Below, piece by piece: positions 18,156 through 26,389 of a DNA stretch of 64,000 nucleotides. The stretch lies in assembly GCA_965140405.1 (NCBI GenBank), contig OZ223208.1:186001-250000 (forward strand), written 5' to 3'. Source of the stretch: G963556115 sp963666605 (GTDB taxonomy: Bacteria > Planctomycetota > SZUA-567). A program made the translations under genes and the position numbers. The notes under the pieces are model-generated. The model was given only the letters and a program-made list of their open reading frames with translations. It did not search any database and was not told the origin of the DNA. Every line of letters begins with the position of its first letter. The first letter of the stretch is position 1.

Positions 18156-19157
18156 ATGAATAATGAAAAACGCATTGATCTATCAAAATACATGACACTA
18201 CTCGCACTCATTGTGTTAGTTGTTATCTCAGCATTTTTGAGTAAGCACTTTTTAAAACCGCAAAACTTATTCAATATTATGAGGCAGATTTCATACACAG
18301 GCATGATAGCACTCGGCATGACCTTTGTTATTATCAGTAAAGGTATAGACCTATCAGTAGGTTCACTTACTGCTCTTGTTGGTGGTTTAGCAGTCCTTAC
18401 CTTCAATGCAGCTGGTGGCACTTTGGGAGCACTATGGCTTGCTATAGGAGTTGCTCTTTTACTCGGCTTTGCAGGAGGCGCAGTAAACGGCCTTATCGTT
18501 ACCAAGGGTAAAATCGCTCCATTTATTGCTACCCTCGGTACAATGACTATATTCCGTTCAATTGCTCTGTATATCGTAGACGCTGGCGAATACCGTTCTA
18601 CTGGTGAGATCTATCAAATAATCGGTTCGGGAAAGTTAAATAACTTTGCTTTTATTAGAGAGATCCCACTTCTAGGACCATATTTAAAGTTAATCCCTTA
18701 CCCTGTAATAATCTTCATACTAATGGCTGCCGTCCTGAGTGTAATTCTCAACAATACTAGCTTTGGTCGCTATGTATGTGCAGTCGGCTCAAACCAACAA
18801 GTAGCCAGATATGCTGCTATCAAGGTAAACACTATCAAGTTTATTACCTATGGTATCACTGGTGTTACTGTAGGTGTTACAGCCCTTATGCTCTCTTCAA
18901 GGTTGAACTCAATTAGTTCATCAGGTGCTGGTACCGCATATGAACTTGATGCTATCGCCGCCGTAGTAATCGGCGGAACTTCTATGGCAGGTGGCAAGGG
19001 TACGATCTGGGGAACCGTAATGGGAGCAATCATTTTAGGCATCATTAACAATATGCTGAACATGGTAGGAGTGTCACCATATCTACAAGGAGCAGTAAAA
19101 GGTGCAGTAATTATCCTTGCCGTACTCCTCCAATACAAAAACAATAATGATGCCTAA
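18156..19157 (+). CDS. sugar ABC importer permease (RbsC type)
   Basis: A 333-residue polytopic inner-membrane protein with about 8-10 helices and the CUT2 permease motifs GIDLSVGSL near residue 68 and AAVVIGGTSMAGGKGTIWGT near 268. Start lies 2 nt after the ATPase stop, with AAGGA in the end of that gene. One permease gene probably forms a homodimer. Confidence 0.94.
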   Translation: MNNEKRIDLSKYMTLLALIVLVVISAFLSKHFLKPQNLFNIMRQISYTGMIALGMTFVIISKGIDLSVGSLTALVGGLAVLTFNAAGGTLGALWLAIGVALLLGFAGGAVNGLIVTKGKIAPFIATLGTMTIFRSIALYIVDAGEYRSTGEIYQIIGSGKLNNFAFIREIPLLGPYLKLIPYPVIIFILMAAVLSVILNNTSFGRYVCAVGSNQQVARYAAIKVNTIKFITYGITGVTVGVTALMLSSRLNSISSSGAGTAYELDAIAAVVIGGTSMAGGKGTIWGTVMGAIILGIINNMLNMVGVSPYLQGAVKGAVIILAVLLQYKNNNDA

Positions 19158-19267
19158 ATCGGCCATGGAGCTCCGACCGGCAATATTCGCATCTTTCTTG
19201 CGAGTGATTTACATTTACAAAGAAAAGAGTTGAGTCAAAGTAAGTACACACATTGTTTGTTTGTTCA

Positions 19268-19286
19268 ACCTGCAGTGTTGGCAGGT
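19268..19286 (+). promoter_or_regulatory. intercistronic hairpin before the binding-protein gene
   Basis: ACCTGC/GCAGGT with a 7-nt loop, 31 nt before the start codon in the 159-nt gap after the permease gene. Such hairpins often stabilise a processed mRNA and raise binding-protein yield; here that is inference. Confidence 0.4.
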
Positions 19287-19316
19287 AAAAAGTTTTGAAA
19301 AATTAAGGAGAAGGTT

Positions 19317-20321
19317 ATGAAAAAGTTAGTACTAGCACTATTACTTGCAGTTCTCTCATTCGGTATGGTCAATGCAGCAGATACACTCAACCCTACGCCT
19401 ACACCTAAAGATGTCATTAATAATGGCAAGATCAAGATTGGTATTTCTGTACCTACAGCCGATCACGGTTGGACAGGCGGCATCGTCTGGTGGGTAAAGA
19501 AAGCAATTTCTGATTGGGAAAAGATCGATCCAAATGTGGAATTCATCTTGACTACTTCGGCAAACCCTGCCGCACAGGTTAGTACTGTTGAGGATATGAT
19601 GATACAAGAAATTGACGCTCTTGTTATCCTTCCACACGACTCAGCTCCACTTACTCCAGTTGTAGAAGAAGCTAAAAATGCTGGTATCTACACAGTAGTT
19701 ATCGACCGTGCTCTTACAAAAGATATCTCAGACGTATATATCGCTGGTAACAACCCAGGTCTTGGTAAAGTAAGTGCTGAATGGCTTGCAAAAGAATTAG
19801 GCGGCAAAGGCAAGGTTGTTGGTATGGGCGGTATTCCATGTGTAATCGATAAAGAGCGTAATGATGCTTTCAAAGAAGTTATGGCCAAGTATCCAGGTAT
19901 TGAAATTCTAGATTACCAGCCAGCAAACTGGTCAACACAAAAAGGTCTAGAACTTATGGAAAACTACCTACAAAAATTTGACCAGATTGATGCGGTCTTC
20001 TGTCAGGATGACGACGTACTTGTAGGCGTACTACAGGCATACGAAGAATCAGGCAGAGACGATGTCAAGATCATTATGGGCGGTGCAGGTTCTAAGCTTG
20101 TAATCAAGAAGATCATGGACGGCGACAAGCTTGTCCGTTCAACAGTTACTTATCCACCTTCAATGGCTGCTACAGCTGTCAGCCTCGCTGTTTACGGTCT
20201 ACGCAACGAACGCCTAAACGGTTTCTACCAGAGCAAGATCCCTTCAAAGGTAGTCCTCGCAGCCGAACTAATCACCAAAGACAACGCAGCAGAATACTAC
20301 GTAGAAGAATCAGTTTACTAA
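19317..20321 (+). CDS. periplasmic sugar-binding protein (RbsB/Peripla_BP_4 type)
   Basis: A 334-residue exported protein with Sec signal peptide (cleavage after MVNAA or nearby) and no lipobox, so it is free in the periplasm. Two-domain CUT2 binding-protein fold: KIGISVPTADHGWTGG, IDALVILPHD, VYIAGNNPGLG, VFCQDDDVLVG. The aromatic and Asp residues at these loops usually stack on and hydrogen-bond the sugar. It completes the importer and is followed by a strong terminator; TAAGGAG precedes ATG. Confidence 0.94.
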   Translation: MKKLVLALLLAVLSFGMVNAADTLNPTPTPKDVINNGKIKIGISVPTADHGWTGGIVWWVKKAISDWEKIDPNVEFILTTSANPAAQVSTVEDMMIQEIDALVILPHDSAPLTPVVEEAKNAGIYTVVIDRALTKDISDVYIAGNNPGLGKVSAEWLAKELGGKGKVVGMGGIPCVIDKERNDAFKEVMAKYPGIEILDYQPANWSTQKGLELMENYLQKFDQIDAVFCQDDDVLVGVLQAYEESGRDDVKIIMGGAGSKLVIKKIMDGDKLVRSTVTYPPSMAATAVSLAVYGLRNERLNGFYQSKIPSKVVLAAELITKDNAAEYYVEESVY

Positions 20322-20350
20322 ATTTTATCTATAGTAATGGTATTAATTCA

Positions 20351-20384
20351 AACAGGACAGGCTTCGAGCTTGTCCTGTTTTTTT
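20351..20384 (+). terminator. intrinsic terminator of the sugar operon
   Basis: 12-bp stem AACAGGACAGGC/GCTTGTCCTGTT (one G-T wobble) with a 5-nt loop and a T run. Confidence 0.9.
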
Positions 20385-20429
20385 GCTAACTCAATAACTG
20401 ATTGAATTTCGCAGTAGCTTCTTGCCATC

Positions 20430-20460
20430 GCATCCCTCGCCAACGCTGTGCATTAGATCA
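20430..20460 (+). repeat. dispersed 31-bp repeat, copy 1
   Basis: This stretch matches 58896-58925 at all but four positions (one indel, three transitions). The core CCAACGC...GCATTAG is a decayed version of the perfect hairpin in the other copy. It lies just after the sugar operon terminator, at the edge of the decayed island. Confidence 0.65.
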
Positions 20461-20589
20461 TTATTGCATAAGCAAGTTATAGTAGAAACACCTGTATTCT
20501 AAAGACAATACATTATCAGGCTTGACCACTATGTTAAAATATTTGATGGTAGAAATTATACGATACAATTTAGACACTTCCTTTAGAAC

Positions 20590-21066
20590 ATGACTAGGTT
20601 AAACTCCCAAGAATAATTTTTGTCCCAGCAAAGTATGCTAACCCATCAACAGAGTTCTTTTTCAGGCTTGTTAAATACCAAAAGAAAAACTATAACAGGC
20701 AAATATTATAGTCGTGCACAGAATAATTTAGGCTTTATGTTTGAGAATGGTTTTGGATTACAAGTAGATTATAGCAGAGCTACTGAATTATATCGTCTTT
20801 CAGCAAACCAAAATAATCCACGTGCTCAATTTCATCTTGGTTATTTATATTACTACGGTTTTGGTATGGGTAAAGATTTATAAAATGCTTATCACTGGTT
20901 TAAGCTTTCGGCAGAAACTAAAGATAGTGATGCTCAATATTACTTGAGTTTAATTTACCTTAACGGGGAGGATGTTCCTAAGAATACTTAAACAGCAATA
21001 AAATATCTTGAAGCATCTTCAAAATAAGGCAATATGCAAGCTACTGAATTATTAAGCTCCTTCTAA
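20590..21066 (+). pseudogene. Sel1-like repeat protein, broken by in-frame stops
   Basis: One reading frame from ATG 20590 (or TTG 20620) encodes Sel1-like repeats: AQNNLGFMFENGFGL then YSRATELYRLSANQ, AQFHLGYLYYYGFG, AYHWFKLSAE, AQYYLSLIYLNGEDV, AIKYLEASSK. Sel1 repeats are helical protein-interaction units, common in secreted or envelope adaptor proteins. TAA codons interrupt the frame at 20614, 20881, 20989 and 21025 without any frameshift. Several stand where the repeat consensus allows Gln, one C-to-T change from CAA. The natural end is TAA at 21064. No signal peptide remains. The longest intact piece is 87 codons. Confidence 0.75.
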
Positions 21067-21090
21067 TACCATTATTGATATAACATAATA

Positions 21091-21127
21091 CTTGTGCTCT
21101 GTATGTAATTAAAGTACAGAACACAAG
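21091..21127. terminator. terminator between the two convergent pseudogenes
   Basis: 13-nt arms CTTGTGCTCTGTA/TACAGAACACAAG with one mismatch, followed by ATTTATTTT. It shows that both flanking relics once were ordinary bacterial transcription units. Confidence 0.65.
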
Positions 21128-21134
21128 ATTTATT

Positions 21135-21780
21135 TTAATCATCATTAATGATTGTCGCAACATCATTTGCTGTAGTGCTACCACTATATTCAACTACTTT
21201 TTCTACCGCACTCTTTATAAACTTATCCGATTTTGTGGCTTTTTCGAGAAAAAGCCCTTTTACCCAAAATTTACCCATATATTTACTTCCACCCAATACA
21301 CCTGCAACAGTAATACGTATAGAGCTGTTTCCCCTAACAACAACATCCTAAGGCAACCCCATACTTTGAAGTTCATTGTATCGATTCGCCTGATGCATCT
21401 GGAAAAGTGCTATAATGTAAATAACTATATAGTGTTCTAAATAGAGCCATATTAGGAAAGAACGCCATCTCTTAAGCAAGAGACTTTTTTACCTCCTTAG
21501 CATACCCCTATGTGTCATCAGCAAACCAACTAAAAGCATGAGAATTCATAAAGCCGCCATACTCCTTGCTAATATACGCCATATCCTCATCATACACACC
21601 TTTTACACAATCCACATTAAGAAAATATTTTCACTATTATCTTCCTCTTCTCTACCAATACCAAACTTACCAAGTCTCTTAACTATCTTTCTTCCTCATA
21701 AATATACAACCCTGTTTCACAAGAACTAAATTAACACCATACCCATACTTTAAAGCACACAAATACGCCTAAAGACGCAT
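21135..21780 (-). pseudogene. degraded protein-coding gene, family not recognised
   Basis: Reading the minus strand from an ATG at 21780 gives protein-like sequence through several frames. Pieces include AYLCALKYGYGVNLVLVK, KRLGKFGIGREEEDNSENI, KGVYDEDMAYISKEYGGF, ALFRTLYSYLHYS, and a clean C-terminal piece of 70 codons (VVVRGNSSIRITVAGVLGG ... ANDVATIINDD) ending at 21135. At least two frameshifts and in-frame TAG/TAA codons (21769-21771, 21508-21510, 21472-21474, 21348-21350) break it. Codon composition resembles its neighbours. I recognise no family. The assembled product would be roughly 210 residues and mostly polar. Confidence 0.5.
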
Positions 21781-22226
21781 TAGTATTTAACTATACTACC
21801 CTATTAATCAATCATTTTCAAGTAAAATTAAATTATTCGCCAACAAGCGCAATAGCAGAACTAAACAAGATCGTAACTCTCAACAAAACTTAGTACCTTA
21901 CTAAAAACCTACATGCCCAAACAATAAAACGAACCTAAAAATACATTAACCCTTAAGTCAAATATCAATATCATAACACCCGCTTGCAAACTGTGATTAA
22001 ACACACAGCTTACTAAAAATTAGAGCAAGTAGTTTCATATCTTTAGCAACCAAAAAACAGAGAGCCCCCTCTGCAGGAAGCTCTCTGTTTTTAAAACTAC
22101 TAATTAGTACAATTTTTGTCTATGTTATAGAGAGAGGTCACTCTAGTTAATCCTCTGACTATTCAACTATTGAGTTTACTCACTTTCAATGTCACCTCAA
22201 TAGTTATACTAAACAGACCAACCGAC
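21781..22226. other. non-coding remainder of the decayed island
   Basis: Very AT-rich, with frequent stops in all frames. The only clear element is the terminator at 22053-22092. It may hold older remnants of the broken minus-strand gene, but none could be read. Confidence 0.4.
22053..22092. terminator. intrinsic terminator downstream of the TrpB2 gene
   Basis: 13-bp arms AAAAACAGAGAGC/GCTCTCTGTTTTT, with an inner CCT/AGG pair around CTGC. The A/T ends let it work in both directions. It stands 134 nt after the TrpB2 stop. Confidence 0.8.
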
Positions 22227-23585
22227 TTACGGGAAAGTAACACCGGGTAGATGCTTAGCCGCTTCCTCAAGTTCACTATCAGGTAACTCAAAGTCATTAA
22301 GTTCACCAGCAAAGAACTTATCGTAACTACTCATATCAAAGTGGCCGTGACCTGATAGATTAAAGACTATAACCTTGCCAGCATTTTCTGGCTTCTGAGC
22401 TTCAACGATAGTTGCACGTATAGCATGTGAGCTTTCAGGAGCAGGGATAATACCTTCACTCTGAGCAAAAGTACTTGCCGCTTCAAAGCATTCTGTCTGA
22501 TGTAGAGCCATAGATTCCATAAGATTATCACGCAACATCGCAGAAACAATCGGAGACATACCATGATAGCGCAAGCCACCAGCATGGATTCCAGGCGGCA
22601 CAAACTTCGACCCAAGTGTATGCATCTTGAGAAGCGGAGTAAGCCCAGCAAGATCACCAAAATCATATTCGTAGTGACCACGGCTAAGTGTAGGACAAGC
22701 AGAAGGCTCAACACCAATAAACTTGATATCCTTCTTGCCGTCAAGTTTATCACGGAGGAAAGGAGTAGCAAATCCACCGAAGTTCGACCCGCCACCACAA
22801 CAACCGATAATGATATCAGGAAGTTCTTCACCACCGATTTCAAGCTGCTTCTTAGTCTCAAGACCAATAACTGTCTGGTGTAGTAATACATGGTTGAGTA
22901 CAGAACCAAGAGCATATTTTGCATCAGGATCTTTTACCGCCACTTCGACCGCTTCTGAAATTGCAATACCTAGAGACCCTGGACTATCTGGATGCTCTGC
23001 AAGTACAGACCTACCACTCTCAGTAGTATCAGACGGACTTGGTATAACCTTACCATTCCAAGAATGCATCATACTTCTTCTGAAAGGTTTCTGATCATAC
23101 GAGCAACGCACCATATATACCAAACACTCAAGATCAAAGAACGAACAAGCCATAGATAGTGAACTACCCCACTGCCCAGCACCTGTCTCGGTCGTAAGAC
23201 GTTTTGTACCAGATATTTTATTGTAATATGCTTGAGCTACAGCAGAGTTTGGCTTGTGACTACCAGCAGGAGATACACTCTCATTTTTGAAGTAGATTTT
23301 AGCCGTTGTACCAATAGCTTTTTCGAGTCTATCAGCTCTTACTAGTGGAGATGGTCTCCATATACGAAGAATATTATTTACTTCCTCTGGGATATCTATC
23401 CATGTCTGAGTCGACATTTCTTGTTCTAGAATAGGATCTGGAAATATCGGCGACAGCATTTCAGGCGAACAAGGTTGCCCAGTCTGCGGATCAAGTGGTG
23501 GAAGTAGCCCTCCCGGAATATCCCCAGCAACATTATACCATTGAGTAATCATTTCACTCTCAGGCAGGTAGATCTTCTTACTCAT
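22227..23585 (-). CDS. TrpB2-type tryptophan synthase beta-like enzyme
   Basis: A 452-residue PLP enzyme condensing indole with serine. It carries the TrpB2 features: a long N-terminal extension, PLP-Lys in AGSHKPNSA near residue 108, and the phosphate-binding loop GCCGGGSNFGG. TrpB1 enzymes are about 400 residues and lack the extension. TrpB2 usually works without TrpA, salvaging indole. No other trp gene lies here. A GGAG site sits just before ATG. Confidence 0.93.
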   Translation of the reverse strand: MSKKIYLPESEMITQWYNVAGDIPGGLLPPLDPQTGQPCSPEMLSPIFPDPILEQEMSTQTWIDIPEEVNNILRIWRPSPLVRADRLEKAIGTTAKIYFKNESVSPAGSHKPNSAVAQAYYNKISGTKRLTTETGAGQWGSSLSMACSFFDLECLVYMVRCSYDQKPFRRSMMHSWNGKVIPSPSDTTESGRSVLAEHPDSPGSLGIAISEAVEVAVKDPDAKYALGSVLNHVLLHQTVIGLETKKQLEIGGEELPDIIIGCCGGGSNFGGFATPFLRDKLDGKKDIKFIGVEPSACPTLSRGHYEYDFGDLAGLTPLLKMHTLGSKFVPPGIHAGGLRYHGMSPIVSAMLRDNLMESMALHQTECFEAASTFAQSEGIIPAPESSHAIRATIVEAQKPENAGKVIVFNLSGHGHFDMSSYDKFFAGELNDFELPDSELEEAAKHLPGVTFP

Positions 23586-23651
23586 ACCTCTCTCCTCAAG
23601 TAATTTCTATTATAATATTCAAAGCTTATCCCAACAACAAACTTATAACAC

Positions 23652-23906
23652 TTATTTACCCAGTTTTTTCTCAGCATTATGTAGCACAAGTTCAAGAGCG
23701 GCAACCTTTGCTTGTCCCTCGATATGCTGCACATCACCTCTTCCACTCCAACCTTCATCTTGGTGATTATACGCAAATTCCAGCTGGATACGAAGTTTCT
23801 CTATATTGAATTCAGGATCATTTTCTAATCTATCTTCAAATAGTGCAACTTCATTTTCAAAGACTCTATTATAGAGATCTTCCTTAATTTGTTCTACTTC
23901 ATCCAT
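23652..23906 (-). CDS. small acidic protein, unknown
   Basis: An 84-residue soluble, Glu/Asp-rich, mostly helical protein with no signal peptide or Cys. It lies 66 nt upstream of the TrpB2 gene in the same direction and 71 nt after a GT87-like gene. The ribosome site is weak. Balanced amino acid use and a sensible helical pattern (NIEKLRIQLEFAYNHQDEGW) suggest a real gene. No function assigned. Confidence 0.65.
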   Translation of the reverse strand: MDEVEQIKEDLYNRVFENEVALFEDRLENDPEFNIEKLRIQLEFAYNHQDEGWSGRGDVQHIEGQAKVAALELVLHNAEKKLGK

Positions 23907-23977
23907 TTATGTCTTTCTTGTAATATTTATTACGTACCATCTCTACAATGTGTAGAAACTTATAACTTTATCTTATA

Positions 23978-25177
23978 CTATAATACTTTTTTATCAACAG
24001 ATGTCAATGCCAAGGATTTCACGGCTTTTGCTGAAAAGACACACACCCAGATATACATCAACAACGCCCCAAATGGCAACAGTCCATAGATCCAATCAGA
24101 GGTAGTAAACTGCCGAATATGATATTCATAGTCGCCACTTGACCCTACTGCAACACAAATGTATGCAAAGAGCATATAATACCACCCTATCCGTGAAAGT
24201 CTTGCAAGCATCACACCTAAACCAGCAACCCCAACACTTACTACACATGTTGCTATCTCAGTAGACGGCCCTAGCAATAACCACCACACCGAAGCACCCA
24301 TTATCACAAATACAATCATTTCTTTTCGCGAATATTTCCTATAATATTTCATCCAGATACATTTTCCAGCCAAGAATGCAGCACCTATAAACTGAATCCC
24401 TCTATACCAATAAACTACAGGCTCATCAACAACCTCTCCATTAACACATAATTCATAAAGTGTCCACAAATCCCTATACTGCCATCTTCTACTGATATTA
24501 TTCTGAAGAATATCTATCCATTCACAATACTGCGACCAAACATACTCAATATCACCAAAAAATAGTGGTAGGCAGAGTAACCCAATAGTAACTATAATAT
24601 ACCGCCACCATAATTCTTTTGGAAAAAGAAGTAGAAACATCAATGCGAAAGATACCGGTGCAATTTTTGCAATAGAAGCAATAACCACTAGTGTAGCTCC
24701 CAGCCAATACCGTTTTTTCAATAACAAGACTGATCCGAACAGAACTGATGAAATTACAATCGCATTACTCTGCTGATTATACAAGCCTTCAAAGGCCAAC
24801 GGAACAGCAAGCAACAGTAGCACACCGACCCGATTATTGTAACAAAAAACCACTCTACCGAGCATAAACAATGAATAAAACAGCATACTTATACTTAAAA
24901 CAACCCAAACAATAACTGAATAGTGAAATGGTAATACTGTAATAATTGATATCAAAGCAGCAAACCCTGGCCAGTATAAATAGTACTCACAAACACCAGC
25001 ATATACACTACGACCTTCAGCCCAAGCTCTACCTACGTTATAGAATAACGGATACACACTCCGAGCTTGAGTAGATATAGACTCAATCTGAATAACTTTG
25101 TCAAGCACAACTCCTAGCAAAATAATCCAAACAATAATTGCAATATAAAGCATCCAGTTGTCTTTAAACTTTTGCAA
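23978..25177 (-). CDS. GT87/DUF2029-like membrane glycosyltransferase, paralogue 2
   Basis: About 400 residues with 10-12 membrane helices; strongly similar to the gene immediately upstream, including GPSTEIATCV, SSGDYEY and TTSDWIYG. Members of the GT87/DUF2029 group are polyprenol-dependent mannosyl- or arabinosyltransferases of the GT-C fold, with an acidic residue in the first periplasmic loop; here that loop has SVYAGVCEYYLYWPGFA. The start is taken as TTG 25177, 7 nt after GAGGAG; in-frame TTG 25192 and ATG 25153 are alternatives. It overlaps the upstream gene by 14 nt, so the pair is coupled. Confidence 0.72.
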   Translation of the reverse strand: MQKFKDNWMLYIAIIVWIILLGVVLDKVIQIESISTQARSVYPLFYNVGRAWAEGRSVYAGVCEYYLYWPGFAALISIITVLPFHYSVIVWVVLSISMLFYSLFMLGRVVFCYNNRVGVLLLLAVPLAFEGLYNQQSNAIVISSVLFGSVLLLKKRYWLGATLVVIASIAKIAPVSFALMFLLLFPKELWWRYIIVTIGLLCLPLFFGDIEYVWSQYCEWIDILQNNISRRWQYRDLWTLYELCVNGEVVDEPVVYWYRGIQFIGAAFLAGKCIWMKYYRKYSRKEMIVFVIMGASVWWLLLGPSTEIATCVVSVGVAGLGVMLARLSRIGWYYMLFAYICVAVGSSGDYEYHIRQFTTSDWIYGLLPFGALLMYIWVCVFSAKAVKSLALTSVDKKVL

Positions 25178-26360
25178 TATAGGACTCCTCAAACTCGACC
25201 TTTAATGCTCTCTGTGAGCATAGAATTATCCATATATACATAAGTAGAGCCCCAAACGGTAGCATACCATATATCCAATCAGAGGTAGTAAGCAAACGAG
25301 CATTATACTCATAGTCCCCGCTTGACCCTAGAGCAACACAAATATACGCTACAACCATCAACCAAAAACCCGTCCGTGAACGTTTTGCAAGAACAGTACC
25401 CAGACACGCCACGCCTACCCCAGCTACACAAGTTGCAATCTCTGTAGACGGCCCAAGTAATAACCACCAAACAGAGCCACTCATTAAAACAATAGCAAGA
25501 ATACTTCTACTGCTAAATTTCTTTATATATCTAACCCACAAACACACTACACAAACGGTCCCTGCTCCACATAACTGCAGACCCTGATACCACATCGGTG
25601 GATAACCCTCCAAAGTATTACCACTAACAATACCCTTGGTTACCAATTCATACAACACCCAAAAATCCCTATATTCCCATCTCTCACTAGTCTCACTAGA
25701 TAGAAAATCTATCCAATTATGGTGCTGCGCTACCATATATTCAAAGCCATAAATAAGCACAGGCACAGAAAGTATTACAACCATAGCAATGATGTACCGC
25801 CACCATAACTTTCTTGGGTACATCACAAGAAATAGCATAACAAACGCCATAGGAGCAACCTTACTAACTCCCGCAAAGATCAACAAAAATGCTCCAACAA
25901 AATATCTCTCTTTATATATACATACTCCACCGATAATCGACAAAGCCGCTACAAAAGCATTGCTCTGCTGATTGGCAATACCTTCAAACATAAGAGGAAG
26001 AGCAAGCAGTATTACAGCTCCAATAGAGTTTTTACTCTTTGGGAATATACTTCTACCTAATAGATAAAGCGCATAGCCAATACTACCAAGACTTATTACC
26101 GACCAAAGCACCCTCCCAATACCATATGGAAGCTTGGCTAACACGGCAAATACCAGTGCAAATCCAGGCCAATACGAGTAGGTCACACACTTTCCTGCAT
26201 AAATATTTCCTGCATCATTCAATTTCACACCAACATTATAATATAATGGGTACAGCCCGTTACCTTCAGCGAAAGCAATATATACTAGAATAGCAATAGA
26301 AAATACCGCCCAGACAAGCAAGGCGGTATACCAAATATAATTTTGTTTCGTTATTTTCAT
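25164..26360 (-). CDS. GT87/DUF2029-like membrane glycosyltransferase, paralogue 1
   Basis: A 398-residue polytopic membrane protein, twin of the following gene (shared YPLYYNVGVK/YPLFYNVGRA, YSYWPGFA/YLYWPGFA, WEYRDFWVLYEL/WQYRDLWTLYEL, and the long C-terminal GPSTEIATCV...LPFGALLMYIW block). The pattern fits GT-C enzymes that use lipid-linked sugars on the periplasmic face. Tandem duplication followed by divergence is evident. It sits 29 nt after a lipoprotein gene and probably shares that transcript. Substrate unknown. Confidence 0.72.
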   Translation of the reverse strand: MKITKQNYIWYTALLVWAVFSIAILVYIAFAEGNGLYPLYYNVGVKLNDAGNIYAGKCVTYSYWPGFALVFAVLAKLPYGIGRVLWSVISLGSIGYALYLLGRSIFPKSKNSIGAVILLALPLMFEGIANQQSNAFVAALSIIGGVCIYKERYFVGAFLLIFAGVSKVAPMAFVMLFLVMYPRKLWWRYIIAMVVILSVPVLIYGFEYMVAQHHNWIDFLSSETSERWEYRDFWVLYELVTKGIVSGNTLEGYPPMWYQGLQLCGAGTVCVVCLWVRYIKKFSSRSILAIVLMSGSVWWLLLGPSTEIATCVAGVGVACLGTVLAKRSRTGFWLMVVAYICVALGSSGDYEYNARLLTTSDWIYGMLPFGALLMYIWIILCSQRALKVEFEESYIAKV

Positions 26361-26389
26361 GAATGATTACCTATCTATAATCAATAAAC

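Noticed and set aside
20590..21076. A recoded (TAA/TAG = Gln) gene rather than a pseudogene
   Set aside because: All other genes of the window end in normal stops, including TAA, the neighbouring relic also has frameshifts, and both share a bacterial terminator. C-to-T decay of Gln codons is simpler.
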